From Hymenolepis diminuta (Eukaryota; Platyhelminthes; Cestoda; Cyclophyllidea; Hymenolepididae), in contig CAADRB010000016.1 in assembly GCA_900708905.1 (NCBI GenBank), forward strand, positions 896,513 through 960,512: a DNA stretch of 64,000 nucleotides, given 5' to 3'. Under the pieces are notes generated by a model that saw only the letters and a program-made list of their open reading frames with translations, made no database searches and had not been told where the DNA came from. Positions 13,641 to 27,787 of the stretch are shown here, one piece after another. The position numbers and the translations under genes were made by a program. Every line of letters starts with the position of its first letter. Position 1 is the first letter of the stretch.

Positions 13641-16600
13641 AGTTCAATAACTTTGAACATCGCTTAATTTCTTTATTTCTCAATTTGAAATAGTTCAATA
13701 CTTGTCAAGGGAAAGGAGGCAAGAAGGAGCTGAAAATAGAGGAAGAGCATCAAGATAGTTTAATATGAACAGGAAGTTATTTGAGCGCAGCACTTTTAAA
13801 AGTCTACAATTATTAGTTAAATTAAAAGCAAAACTTATCGAAATCTTGGAAAAACCAACTCTTTATTTTGACCTTTCCAAAACAGTTCCGTGTTTGTTTT
13901 GATACAGTGGGCTGTTCTTAACACTGCGAGGGAACTAATCCTAGGCTCACACTTTCATGGAGCCTTGTCATTCGGAGAGCTATTCAGTTCTTTATCTTGG
14001 AACAAAATAGCCAGAAACAAAGACGAATGATTTGCCCTTGAGCGGTTATGGAAAGTCATTCCAGTATCTTTTCCCTAAGGTCTCTTTTACGTCATCAGAT
14101 AGCAAGAAAACCAAAAGTAAAGTCTGTATATTCGTGACTAAGGCAAATTAAACAAAAATCCAAGGAAGTCTTTTATTTAACCAAATTGTCATGGTTAAAA
14201 CAGCTGACAATATCATTTCCTTCCTCTAATAGCGTACATGCCCATCACAAGGGAGTTCTTTCAAATTGAAGAGAAGAATGAAAATTTTTAATCGCACTCT
14301 TTTCCCAAACTAATTTCAATTGGCTTTAGCTATGGATCCGTAAAAACTATACATTTTTTAGTTAATAAATATATATGTTTTTGTATTTTACACAATCTCG
14401 TCTTTGGATGCGGGAAGTAAATTTTTCATCAATCGGATAAAATCACCTTCTTCATGTTCTAATGTTCAAATGTTCAAATCTTAGAATTTTTTCTCTGCTT
14501 TCTGTGTAACTTCATGTATGTGTGATATCTAGGGCTTATTACACAAATTGCTACGCAATTCTATCTCCAGCTTTACAGGTGCGAGCCCATCGATAGGGAG
14601 AAAACAAATGAATTTCATTCTCTTAATTAATTTTTATTAGGATCATCATGACCGCCCAATGATCTCATTTGTTTCGAAGTCGAAATAAATAATCTTTGCA
14701 AGCCATATGATGCCGCAATGCCAGACGTTAACTGTGGTTTGCATCCACCCAAATGTCCTATTTAGCCATTCAACTCGTTCCAAATGCTTCATCATTTCTA
14801 CTGTTAATGACGTCAAATTAACGACTGGAGTTTTATTCTTTTAGATCTAAAAGATCGCTTTGTGTGAACTAAGATAACTTTAAAGAACTTCCTTGAATTT
14901 GTTCTAATAACCGATTTTAATTCACTTTTCATTAGACAATTTTAATAAAATCGATATTCAATATTAACTTTTATTACCCGATTAGTAATAAATAATTTTA
15001 ATAATATAATCCTAATAGATAATATCAATTTTCATCCATTTAAGCGGGCATGATAAAGAACACAATTAAATCAAATCGCAAGTCATCTATGAATGGCAAG
15101 AGAAAGATCATCTGATCTGAATTCCAAATCGGATCTGAAGTAACGCCTTGATTCAGAGATTAAGTTACTACTGTTGACTTTTACAACATCTGGATATTGC
15201 AAAGTGGATTATACACATAATGAGAAAATGAATACTTGAATGCCTTCAGTATTCTATAGAAATTAAAATACCTGATATTCTAGCATTTTTATAGTCTCAA
15301 AAACTCCCACCCCTTTCTCCTGTGTTTTACTGATTTCCATCCAAGTCAAGGTCCTCATTTTTCAAACAATAGTAACAATAACCAAGACTATTGAAATAAA
15401 ATAATTTCTAATTCTATTTTTAGAAACTATTCACAATCTTCTGACGTTTATTAAATCACTATTCTAGTAATTCTAAATAAGATTTAATGTTCACTTCTGA
15501 TGTTAGATTTTCTTTTATGTGATTTAAATGCTTTCAGTCTGTTTATTTTATCTTTTAATTAATCTAAGTATAATCGGTAATCGTAGAATTTTCACATATT
15601 CCGCAAAAGGATATAACTTATTTCTACATATTTGAATAATACCCCTGTACACTGACTGTCTTCAATTAATGTCAGTAAATTTCAGCGATCTATGATACCT
15701 AAAAAGGAGCTTTTCAAATTTGAATAACTTTTATGTCTAAATTTTCAAATAAAAACATTATATAATGAGATGAATTCGTTTATATTGTTTAAATTAATAA
15801 ATTAACACATNNNNNNNNNNNNNNNNNNNNNNNNNNNNNNNNNNNNNNNNNNNNNNNNNNNNNNNNNNNNNNNNNNNNNNNNNNNNNNNNNNNNGGAGGA
15901 ACTCGGAAAGTATATAAGCAAACGATCCTTCAAACCTAATTTGTTCAAAATCGAGACGAAAAAACAACCACAAAACAAACTAATAAAGTGCTATAGCAAT
16001 CTTTCAAAAGTAGGCAGCTTTGGTCAATAAACTTTGGATATCACGAGCATGAACTCATTCAAGAAATGTGGGAGCATACAAATGAATTAGGGGCAAATGA
16101 CCGATTAGAACAGAACAACAGAAATAAAGTAGTCAACTATACCTGAAAAATAATATCGGAACCTTGTCTTTATTATCAGGCCCTCTTTCCTCCTCTCCTC
16201 ATTAAGCTTTTAGAACTAGGTGACCTCTAGCCTTGTTCAGTTCCTTCTCCCACGAAAAAAATATCGTGAAATTAGTGTGCCCTGCTTTGACATGCTCTGT
16301 TGTAAATATCATTTCCAGTAACGATAACTCAACATTCTTCTCCTATGTTAGGTTATATAATTAAGTTTACAAGTCCTTCAGTTGGTGAATTTCATTCCCT
16401 TTCGGTACACTGGTTTGTATTACCACACACTGAATTTTCACAGAATCCAAACAACATTGCTAAACTGAGAGAAAGAATGTCAGCAGAGTACCACTTGAAA
16501 TCCAAAGTCTATTTTAAATTTCTATTAATCCTCGACTTTCTCTGAAGAAATATTACAACTAATTAACTTTAAATCAAAAAATTTTGGTCGAAAATTATTT

Positions 16601-18208
16601 TTTTAAAAGTAAATATTAATACTTAGGATGAGCAAGATTATTTGTTTTAATACGCTTGAGAGAACCTTCTAGTTACGAAGTAGTTAATATTTAGAAGTTT
16701 TCACCAAAGATTTCCTCTGACATACTGAAATAACTATCTATTGGACGAATTATCCTTTGGTGACCTTTGAAGTCAAAATTTTAGCGGGCTTTAAGAATTC
16801 TTTCAAAGAATAGCTTTAGTACTCCGTTGAAAGCTAAAATACAATTATGTAGACTGCTTTTTAAAAAAAACCAAGAATAATTAATTGATTATTGATTAAT
16901 TATTCAATATTTTAATACTTAAGGTTAATTTTGTTATTAATACTGACAGAAATACGTAAATGAACATTTTTCATCGTAGGAAAGTAACTGTTAGTCCGGT
17001 TAGGAATAAAAAGAGGAGAGGAATGCAAAAATACCAAGAATAAAGTCCAGATATTAAAAAATGTTAATTCATTTAATTTTTGTATTTGCAATGTACAGTG
17101 CTTATTTAATGCGTATTTCACCTTTCAAAATTCTGTGATTTGTCACCTGGATTTCGAAGCAATTTTTTACCGGCTTTATCCAGGGCTTGTCATCCGATCG
17201 TTCAGTTAAAACAATTCAACCTTTTCCCAAACCTTGAGAAGACATTGGAGAGCTGAAATGACAAACTTTTTAAAACTATTATACCTCAATAATGATTCAC
17301 AGTTCAAATTATTTCAATATGAAAAGTAGCTGTGAATATTGTGGAAAAAAATTCACTCAGGAATTCAAAAGATGATTTGAGATCGATTGAATAGAAAACA
17401 AATGTGTATAAATTTCCCATAAACTGAAATATCTTAATGAAATTTTTATTTGTCTCTATGAAAATAAAAGCAAATTTAAAGAAATGTAAGAGTTTAAAAA
17501 CATAAGGCCATAAAGTTTTCTTTTACGCTGGACAAAACCGGTTCTATCCTGGTTTATAGTGTATTCATTTGATTTATTTCTCCTGCGTACTTAAATGACT
17601 ACCGCTAAGATGAACTGTATTTCTCTCTCTCTCTAGGATCGGACTTTGGAGAACTAAATATATCATTCACTAGGCGATTTTGTTTTATTACCCTTCTGAA
17701 AGGGTAATTTATTAGTTTACGTGTATAGAAAAACACAAAATGGTTTTCTTTATTCTCTAAATTGCCATTTTTTATTCCGACTGAATGAATAGAAAATGAA
17801 ATTTCCTCGAAGTTCTCCAAAGTACTATGGAATATTATGATTCAGCTTCTAATGGAGCTGCATTGACGTGTTTATATTAACTTATGTAAATACCCCTCAG
17901 CCAACTGTCATATCCAAGGCAGGTACCGCCCACATGAAAACATCAAGTTCTCTTTGTGGTCCCGGATACCTTCATTATACCTTAAAGTGCATTCCTCTTT
18001 CTTCATAAGCCACCGTGTACATAGACATTGCATTTAGCAGTGGAGGATGAAAGTGAATTACGACAAATTCTTTCCTGAAGTTACATATTTTTTACCTATA
18101 TGTTCATATGACTATTAGGACACTTGGGAGGATAATTCTTATTAGGCATTAAGTTAAGGGCGGTTAATGAATATGTGGCAGTTTTCATAAACAAAAGTCT
18201 GCATTTAG
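13641..18208. other. Gene-free stretch with an 84-N gap
   Basis: No supported gene. It holds a CRE-like TGACGTCA at 14808-14815 followed by an 18-bp palindrome at 14837-14854, a hairpin-forming inverted repeat at 16875-16905, and the gap at 15811-15894. The rest is AT-rich and featureless. Confidence 0.5.
15811..15894. other. Assembly gap, 84 N
   Basis: A run of 84 N between AT-rich flanks. Nothing can be said of its content. Confidence 0.99.
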
Positions 18209-18493
18209 TTTTGCATTTCAATAATCCGTTCCACCATATTTTGCATCAGAAGAAAGTGCTTTTATCACACCGCACAAGTTCAGAAATTGGACGATGGCAG
18301 AAATTCCGTTCTCATAGTTGGCTTTAAAATCTTCTCGTTGGATAAAAAGACCTGTGAAGAAGAAACTAGCCATACAACAACATTTCCTACTTTTGCATCA
18401 TCGGATGCACACGATAATATAAGTATTCCAAATGCGGAGCTGCTCAACGAAATGAAGAGAAAATATTTCAAAGAATATGACCTTCAGAACTAA
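18209..18493 (+). CDS. Orphan open frame, possible terminal exon
   Basis: Not recognised. The frame is open from 18209 to a TAA at 18491-18493, about 94 codons. The part from 18287 looks protein-like: NSVLIVGFKIFSLDKKTCEEE, then a Thr/Ser stretch, then NAELLNEMKRKYFKEYDLQN at the end, with less A+T than its surroundings. There is no in-frame ATG near the start, so it would have to be a last exon. No partner exon was found. It may be chance or a decayed element. Confidence 0.2.
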   Translation, partial: FCISIIRSTIFCIRRKCFYHTAQVQKLDDGRNSVLIVGFKIFSLDKKTCEEETSHTTTFPTFASSDAHDNISIPNAELLNEMKRKYFKEYDLQN

Positions 18494-18655
18494 ATATATC
18501 GGGTGAAAAGTGATAAAGAGGTTAATTTTAAACTTCAGAACAAAAACTATTCTTTTATAAAAATATTATTAAACTCGAGGACAAAAAACTCATATATAAC
18601 GGAAGACTCACTTACACCTTGGATTCACTTCTAACATTTTTTCGATCTCTTCCCT

Positions 18656-18969
18656 TGAAGGATGAATCCCATCTAACGTCATTGCTAATCACCAAAATTT
18701 AATTATCTTGCCCTCATAGTGATGTTTGAAATTGTCAACCTTATTGTGACCTGGGTAAACATCGTGTGTCCTCATCCAAGTGATGAATATAAATAGCTTT
18801 TCAACACACACGCGGAGAGACTGTCGCTTTTCAGACATACCTTCCTTCGCTCCCTCCTTTCTTCAATACTCTCTTCCCCTTGGAACTCTGTACTGCGATT
18901 TGTTCAATACATCCTGATCTGATCAAGTCTTGCTCTGTTTCATTGCTGTTAGCCCTTAATCTAACCGCA
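18656..18969 (+). mobile_element. LTR family A copy 2: diverged, internally deleted solo LTR
   Basis: Begins TGAAGGATGAATCCC like the other copies. It shares the block AACATCGTGTGTCCTCA, a TATA box (GAATATAAATAGC near 18787), a CAACACACAC stretch and an end CTGTTAGCCC...CCGCA. It is about 314 bp, lacking roughly 200 bp of the middle of copy 1. No primer-binding module follows. It looks like an old solo LTR. Confidence 0.6.
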
Positions 18970-20049
18970 ACTCCCTTTTATCGATATTTGCGGTTACCAC
19001 CAATCAATTCAGTTCCCCTTCTACCATAAAAAGTTTAATTTTTGTGTTTTTATTTGGATTATAACATAATAATAGCAGGAAATTACTAATTCAATGTATA
19101 TAAATTCGTAAACAATGTCAAACATACCATTCATTTCTGCCGGCGTTTTCAAATTTCTTCATCATAGAACAACCAATATTTCATTTTAATCAGGCTTCCG
19201 AAATAACTTATGAGAGAGCGCCAAGGAGCCGCTCTTATAATAAAATGACATTTTATCACATCTCTTGTTCGATACAATGACCAAATTTGTTGCAGATTCA
19301 CATCAATGGATGCGCATCAGTAGATTACTGCGTCCTCGGTAAAATGAGTACGCAAGCAGGTATTTACGATATTTCCTAGAAATGACCCAAAAAGGGATCC
19401 GACAGTAGGTTCCAACACGTATCCAATGTTAATGTCAAACATAATTAAGTTTATTTATTTTGTCAATTAAGGGAAGAGATTACCTAATCCAAATGATTTG
19501 CACATGTGGCGAATAGCATTCAGTTTAATAAACTGAGGAAAAACGTAAAATACTGAAAGTTCAATATTCGAAACCCAAAATTTGCATACAGTTGGAGTTT
19601 AGTTTGGCGCTCCTTTGTTGATTGGGTAAATTTGTACGCCTATGTTCTGCTTGGATTTTGATAATACCGTGTTTCATCTATCATTCTGACATTATTAGAA
19701 GTTCAGGCGAGAGCAAACACCATAATTCATGAAGGTTTGGTGTAGTCACGGCGCCTTTTTTAAAGTTTTGGAGTTGTAGATTGGTATAAAGATAGACATG
19801 TACATAAAATTGCCATTTTAATACATAGGGAAGTAAATAATCTTGCGGTTAGACCAACTCAAACATTGTAAAAATGAAGCATATAAAATTTAATCCTTTT
19901 AAAATCTATGTAATATCGTTCATTGGTACTGGGACTAGCACACACATTTATTAAAATAAAAGGCACAAGAAAAAGTGCATTTTCCCTTTAATTAGACATT
20001 TTTATACTTTCAAACACAAATGTATTCTTGTCATCTTCTCTTCTTGTTA

Positions 20050-20410
20050 AACTCCTACCTGTCTCATTTCTGCTACGTTAAAATTGCAAACCGGTGAATA
20101 TCATTTCGACTCCTCAGGTGGTGGGAGAAATAAAGAATTGATGTGGCAGGACTGACCTTTCTTGAGTGGAAAAAATGCTCAATAAGATTCGAGCATCATG
20201 GACAAGAAGTTGCTCAAAAATCATGGGAAATTTAGGAACATTAAAATATTTCACAGGTCAAATCCAAAAATCGAATGAGGCTGCACCCGGCATATGTTTT
20301 ATGCTCCTCCCTTTATCAGTCATTCGATCTCCTGATAACTGATTCCAGTTGTTTCCCACAATTAAAAATCGCATTTTTATGCATTTTTATTAGGGTAATA
20401 ATAAGTAATA
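20050..20410 (+). repeat. Dispersed repeat family C, copy (+)
   Basis: Matches the family landmarks: TACGTTAAAATTGCAAACC, then TGGCAGGACTGACCTTTCTT and GAGTGGAAAAAATGCTCAATAAG, and the right end GATTCCAGTTGTTTCCCACA followed by ATTAAAAATCGCAT and GGGTAATAATAAG. Confidence 0.5.
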
Positions 20411-23199
20411 TGTTAAAATGAAGAATCCGTGATAAGGTCTGTTTTTCAAGTATTTTGACCCACACTTAGACTCCCTTGGAAAATGTAATACTAATCGAAC
20501 ACACGGTATCAAATAATTTTACGCCTTATTACATTATGCTCTACTTAAAACACAATGCGAGCAAATTCGTTCGAATAGGTTTAATGAAGCGGGAATTTAA
20601 ATGTGAATATCAAAAAATCGAACACAGAGGAATTAGTTTTAGGCAAAATATTATTTTCTTCCTTTGATAATCAATATAGGTTCAAAATCTGAACTGAAAT
20701 ACAGAAAGAGAATCAGTAAAGGAAGCTTATTTTTCATCTAACGATTCTTCAGGCTTACCTTCTATCCTCTACCAATCTTCAATGCTATAGTATGATAGGG
20801 AGCGATGAGAGAACAGTGACAAGCGCCGTTTAGTAGAAGCAGGAACTAAAAAAGGGAAGGAGTGTGGTATATCTATAGCCATCCTGGGAGCACGTGATAT
20901 ATGTGTTTACTGAGGCGGTTGATATTATGTTGATAGTTGGTTACAACCCTGTATTCGGGCTGGAGTGTTATGGCAGCGTCTTAGAGTAAGCGAGTTTTCA
21001 ACCAGATGGAAGGGTTTTACGACAACAGCTGTCTTGGTAACTATCACTCTGGATTCACACAAGTGGGCTTAATCATCCCAAACTATAAATTGATCATGTG
21101 TTGATTCTGTTAGAGAACTTGGAGTCACAGTAGGTAACTACAGCTCTCCCACTTAGGCAGATGCCACGTGATTACCTATCTTTGTTGCTAGCCGGGTAAC
21201 ATGGGCAACCGTAAGGTGGAGAGATGGGGAGACTTTTAATTTTAGAAAATGGAGTCAATTTAGTCACTACAGTATGTTTTATTTTCATTTTAAATTTTAT
21301 TGATAGATGTTAAATTCTTTTGCCTCAGGAGCGTTTTATTTTTTCCCTTCTGTGTCCATTTCCTTCTTTTTTAGGTTCCAAATTTAGGATTAAAAGTATC
21401 AAAGCGACCAAATCTAGAAATTATAAATATGTCTTTATGTTTAGATTATAATATACTTTCATTTTACACAATGTTAATATTTTCTTGAATCAATAAAAGT
21501 GTATATATTTGTCAATTTAATTAATATAAAATGTATTAATTTTATTAAAAATGCTATTTTAAATCCTAAAATCTCTTCTGAATTTGTTCTTACTTTAAAT
21601 CCATAACGCGGTATTTAGTTAGACAAAATAAATTAAATTTTTAATTGAATGCAGCTTGTATGCAAAAAAATGCAAATTTATTCATCTTTACTCAGAAATT
21701 GTGATTCCAGGTCTTTTCTGTGACTTTATTCAATCACATTTATTAATATTAAAGATTAAGATGCTTATATTCGTAAGCCTGGGATGGCTAAATTTTCACC
21801 CCAGAGTCCCTAAATTGCCAATCACAAGGTATCTAAGGTAAGACGTCAAGAAGGTGACTGTATGCAAATATTAACCACGGTAAAGAACCGAATTGTCTCC
21901 AATTTATTGAAAATGTCAGAAGGGGTTTAGTTAATGAGTTAAATTCACTGACCTAGGTCAAACACAGAATTTTTGGACAGTGAAAAAGTGTTTTCCAAGA
22001 AGTAAAATCACCATCGACGTGTGAGGCAGTATCTGTAAATCTATATATACCCTTATATCCATTAATTGAAAAGAGGGCAACTGTGAAATTATATTAAAAC
22101 AGCCCAACTCTTTCATATCTCTTCAGCTGGACATAAAATGTTTCTAAAATTAGCACCTAAAATTTGTAAAAACACTACTGATAAATCTCGATTTCAGAAA
22201 AGTTAGACGTGTTTTTATTGTAAAATATTTATTTTCATTCGTCTAACCACGTAATCTGTCCCTCAAAAACGTAGAAGATCTTGCTCTGTGCCAGTAAAAG
22301 TATCACAGATACCGATGCAATACGGACGAAATTTAATTTTAATGAAATTAGGGATCTATTATCTAGAAGAGAACGATTTTTCCTCTTTAAACTGTCGTCT
22401 CCAATCAAATTGATTTTCTCTTCTTTATTGTCCTTTTCTGTGAACAGATTTCTTAAGATTGTATCTGTAAAAGGCGCCAAAAACTAATGGCCTAATACTA
22501 CGATGGTGTCTTGTTCTTGCAGATTTTCAGTTCGGTCTGTTCCTCTCTGCGGCAAGTGCAGTTTCTTTGAAAATTTGAGTGTCGGATGTCGACTTAGGAA
22601 CCATAGATTATATTAAGGATAATTTGAACTAGTTCTGAAATGGCAACTTACCAAAGAAAATAGAAACCATGGTAGATACTATCCACTCCACAATAAGTAA
22701 TCAACTTCTGTCCAAAGCATAATGAGATATTACAATCTTTAATTCTGTGAAGCAACTGAAGTTGGTTAATAAAAGGTCTAAAAATGATGAAGAGGACGGG
22801 TCTGGAAAAAAATATGGGAAACAAGTTAGGATATCAAAATTGACTAAATCGGTACCTCACTTTTAGAGCTTCAAATTTCACGATTCATCCTCGAAATGCG
22901 GTATATGCATGTCCTCAATGTTCTGTGTTTTTCAATGACGCCGGTCACTCGTGAGAATTCTATTCGTTTTCTCTTAAAAGGTTGAGAAAACGGAATGAGC
23001 TTAAAAATATTTACCGGCGAACATGGCAGAGCAGAAACTGCTGCTGTACTCTGTCTCTTAAGGAGGGAAATTCATGCCAATCGTCGATACCAAGAATAGG
23101 GACGATCGCCTTTAAAGTTAAGCCCCTATCGAACGGAAAGTTCTCAAATCTTAGGTTTCTCTTCTCGTTATGCTACATCTATAAGCTACAATATATCGG

Positions 23200-23500
23200 G
23201 AAAGATAATTTTGCCCTCTTAACCAAAGCAAATTGAAGTGGCGAGACTGGCCATCATGATTAAAATAGGTCAATAAGCACCGGACATTGGAGAAAGCTAC
23301 GCCATCTGGGAGAAGAGTCATAGAATTCGAACTTTGAAATGCAAACACCTCTTTTAATAAAAATATCTAAAACCAAATGAAGTAAGACTCTGTGATAAAT
23401 TTGACGTTGCCATCGACATCTTTTTGACGCAATTCCTTTTATAGTTTGTTGGACTTTCTGTTTACCAGCTTTAACTGCTTTCCACAACTGACAGTTGTAG
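23200..23500 (+). repeat. Dispersed repeat family C, copy (+)
   Basis: Shares TGAAGTGGCGAGACTGGCCA, AGGTCAATAAGCACCGGACAT, GACGTTGCCATCGACATCTTT and TTGTTGGACTTTCTGTTTACC with the copy at 58085-58500. The right end CTGCTTTCCACAACTGACAG is more diverged. Open frames across it on both strands are repeat artefacts. Confidence 0.45.
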
Positions 23501-26500
23501 AATTGTTTTTGGATTTTTGTGGGAAATATTAACAGCAAAATAAACAATCAATTCTTTTGGCAATAAAATTCAATATCCCCGAATTTTGCTTTCCTCCGAA
23601 ATAGAAAAGTAGGAAGCTGAAGGTTTTAAATTTCTCTGCCAAAATCATGTCACTGGTCAATTTAACTTGTTGAATCGATTAATTTACTACCCACCTGTGA
23701 CATTTTAAAGATTGCTTTTCAAAATTCATAAACTTTGATACGGTAACAATTTTTACTGAAAGAGAAATGATGTGTTTGAATTCGATGACTGTCAATAACT
23801 GCCTTAGGAATCCAAATCTGACGTTCATGAAATTGAGCATCCACCTGCTTAAGAAGGTTGTGACGACTGATTAAGTAAAAATTCCTTTTTGTAATATTTT
23901 TTAATTGTTCTTTCCATGTTTTATTTACATGAAATAAACAAATTTAGTGTTCGCTTTCTAAAATGGGAGTTATTTATTGATCGCCTTGGGTGTGTTTTAA
24001 TATATTTGTCATTAAATTTAGTAATCTAGAAATCACAGATAAATAAAATTTATTTATAATTGGTTGAGACAAACGGTTTTGCAAACAAATTCTCCAAATT
24101 TGATCAATGAGCTCCGTATATTGCCAAAATTAGTCATAACACGGGAAAATGGAGGTCAGATAAAGAAATTTGACAAAGAGATACGAATCCTTTATATTTC
24201 AAATTGGGTCAAATTCGTCTTGTCCTCTACTTCTATTATATTGACATAGACAATGTAAACTTTTGCTAATAAGTTTTACCATTTCGTCAGTAATACTTTC
24301 TCTCTCTTCCGCTGTTTTGAATATTTGTTCCTTTTGATTGTCTTCCCAGAGGGACTTTATCGTCAACAATTTTCGGTACGTGTGAAGATAAGGAGTAGTT
24401 AATGCCCCTTCCAAATTTCATTGGAAAGTACAGTATTCTGATTTTAAAATAGTCATATGCAACCACAAAATTGGAAAGAGGCTTTCACATTAAGGGAAAG
24501 TTTAAGGAAACCTTGGACAAAAGCGTATTAATTACTTACCTTCTGCATTAATCATTAATTTGATAACAAAGGTTTGCTGTAAAATGCAATTAAATAACCT
24601 TATTTCAAAAATATTTAGAATGCCATTAATTTTAGGGTCACAAATATTCATCCCGTTAATTTGAATCCGAGAGCAGCTATCTACTCACATTCGATTACAC
24701 TTCCTGTTAACTGTAATAAGCAGGGATGAATGCTCACCGAGACCACTAGATGTTCACTGACGGGAACTGATCCCGAGATCACTGACTTAGCAAATGTTAT
24801 ACTCGTTCAGCACCGCAACCGTCTAGATACTCCATTTTGATAGAGATTTGACGTCAAAGTAAACTCCATGTTCGTTATTCCTTTATTACCTGGCGCATCA
24901 ATGGACATTGTGAACATTTTAGCTCTGACTCTAACATATGGGCCAGTTAATCGCTAAGCCGCAGGAACTTTAGACACATTGAATAAATCATCAAAAACAT
25001 GATATTTCCAGGTGATTGTAGGATCTTAAAAAAGTGATTTGAATATACTAGTGTGAGGCATTTAATATTGGATTTATCGGAGGGTATGGAAAGTAAAAAA
25101 GCAAAAATTTTATTGCTGTACTTTGTTTTTTTTTACCAACTTCAAAAGACCATTTCTGTCGATCAGTATTTTGGACGGTCGAAGTAATATTGAACCGACT
25201 TCCATGAAGGAAAGTTTGATATCACACCAAATACTTCACGAGTCGAATCCATCTGCATAATACCAAGAGAAAGCTTACATCTTAGATCGTCCAAGTTGAA
25301 GTGTTGGGTGATTGAATCACTTCCAGCGTTATATCTACGGAGTTAAAAGGATTTTAGTGGAAATGAAATCGGAGATAGCATAAAATATGACTGTTTAAAA
25401 CGCTAAATATGGCTCATCTTCAACGATAAAATTAAATTAAATTTTGCACCATTTAAAGGATTTTCTGAGCTAAGAACACACCAATTACAAATTTTGCAAT
25501 TCATTGGTTGAATATCTCTATTTTTCTCAGTTGTCAGGAATTCAAAGTGAAAATTTAATTTGTGAAATTAGTACAATCTAAATTAGCTTTATAATTAAAC
25601 AAGCAAATACTGCAGGATCTCATAATCACCACAGTCCGTTCTAACATTTAATTGCCTCCATGGTATATTGTCAGTGTTTGCATTCCTCTGACCAGTTAGT
25701 TTATCTCCAATCCCTAAGTGTAAATATCCGCTCAGTAGGCCCACGCATCACGTCACTGGTACTTTCTCTCTCGATCCTCCGAGTTTCCTTTGCGTGTTCA
25801 GTAAAGCTTTTCCATTGGCAATCTTACTCCCTCTTCTCTCCACATTGTTGTGTGATGAAGTTAGAGTGGTAATAGCTCAGTAGGAACTCTCCGGTCGCTT
25901 AGATAAACTTATTTTCACATACCCTTCTTGCAAAATGGCACTTTTTAGGGACATCAATTTATTCCCAACGAGTTATTCAACACCTCACGGAAATATATCA
26001 TCTCACAAGATCCAAAAAATGGGTTCAGCTTTTCTGTGAATAATAACAGGAATTTGTTCTACATTTTAATTAAAATTTCAAGCATAAATTAATATTTTGA
26101 ATAAACTCACATTCTAGTGATGCATATTTTAAACAATCAGCCTTAATTTTTCATAATTCATCTCAATCTTCTTATTTGAAATATTTGTCAGCGCTTTTAA
26201 TAACCAAACATAAGGCGCCAATTTTAATGTTAAGTGCAAGGACATAAGACGAGAAAGGAGTTATTGTTACATGTCACAGAAAATCACGAGAAATCTGCTC
26301 CCCTCTCTCTCTATCTCTCTCTTTCTAAGCAAATTAAATTGTTTGAACTCTGATTGGGCACAAATTCTTGACTAGAAGGAAAAAAGTGATCTCATTGTTT
26401 TACCACAGCAGCCCGAATTTTCTTTAGACCGATTGCTTTGACGGGTTATCAATCATTTTCACAGGCAGAAATAGTCGCATTTTGTAATAAAAGACGGTTG

Positions 26501-27345
26501 TCTGCTTTCAAAATTAGCCTTGTTTAGTCACCTAAAACGCGGTCAGAGAATTCAATATTGAAAAAGAAGCAAAAATTTCAAATCAGTAGTGAGTTTTAAT
26601 ATACTGGAAGAATAGAAATACAAATATGACTGTTGGCTTATTTTACAGGAAGTATCACATTTCAATTATTTTTTTTTTCAGATTAAAATTAACTGAATAA
26701 ATTCACTCACGGAGTAGCACAGTATTTTAATTTCGAGTGAATACGGCTAACACGGATTCTTACGGATTTTCCCCTTTTTTTTATGGTTAAGATTATATGA
26801 CAGAAGCAAAATTAAGGCCCTGCAAGAAGGCCGCTTTTGGGGAGAGGCTCTACAGAGGCATTATGAATGCAGAATTGGGGCCAAGGGATTCTTTTGGGAA
26901 ATCCCATAAGCTTTCATTTCGATAAGTCGTTGGGCATACATTGGCAGAAATCAGTACTTCTTTTCATTTTATGTAATATTTGACTACTTTCCTATTCCCC
27001 CTGTTAAAATGCTCTCTCCTGTGATTAAGCCTCTATCACTTTTTTCATTTTTTCCTGTTCAAAACAACAAAAATATTGCATTTTTTGAGCTTATATCATT
27101 AGTATTAGGCCATGATAACCATTTATTAACTTGAAAATTTATAACCATTTCTTTAATTTCAATTTTATATTTGTTTCATAAAAGTGTAGGAAGCAAAAGA
27201 AAACATTAACCGCATATTCATACGTTATCACAATTTTACCATCGTTATTGTGTTCGTATCTACGCATTCTGAATATGCCTTGTGGCATAAGGAAAACCGG
27301 TTTTCGATCAAGAAAGATGTAAAGAGGGACAATAGGATTAAATGT

Positions 27346-27787
27346 TTACTCCGGTAATGTCGGAATTTTAAAATACTCAGCGAAGTCTAAGAAGAGTGCA
27401 TAATCTTGAAGTATAAGTGGATGCCTAGCTATAAGAGTGGAAAAGGGTAGGATGATTAAGTTGATGGGACTCGAGGTCATTAATTCTTCCATTCTTAGCC
27501 CAAGAAACATGTCAACACTGAGAATGGCATTCTGAGATATACCGTTCAAACTATTCTTGTCGTTTATAAAATTTAAAACAACCTGAGATGAAACAACGGA
27601 AATTTTTGTTGATCCTTATGCCCCATGAACAGTGACCGATGTCGATAGGGCAAATGCACTGATTTCTTTTCGACAAATTCGCACACATTTGAGAGCTAGC
27701 CATTTCACCGTTTTTACTCAAATTCCTACAACATGGAGATTTACGTAAATAGAGCCCGGAATTGTCAACTTTGACTGTTTCAGTCAT
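27346..27787 (-). CDS. Two adjoining orphan frames, unresolved
   Basis: Not recognised. On the minus strand a 78-codon frame starts with ATG at 27787 and contains spaced cysteines (CC, then CANL, then CICP and GHCSWG) that faintly recall an EGF-like pattern. It ends in TAG, and a second frame (27549-27346, 67 codons) follows at once in another phase with the tail DYALFLDFAEYFKIPTLPE. An AG near 27536 could join them by splicing. The cysteine spacing fits no family well, so coding status is doubtful. Confidence 0.15.
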
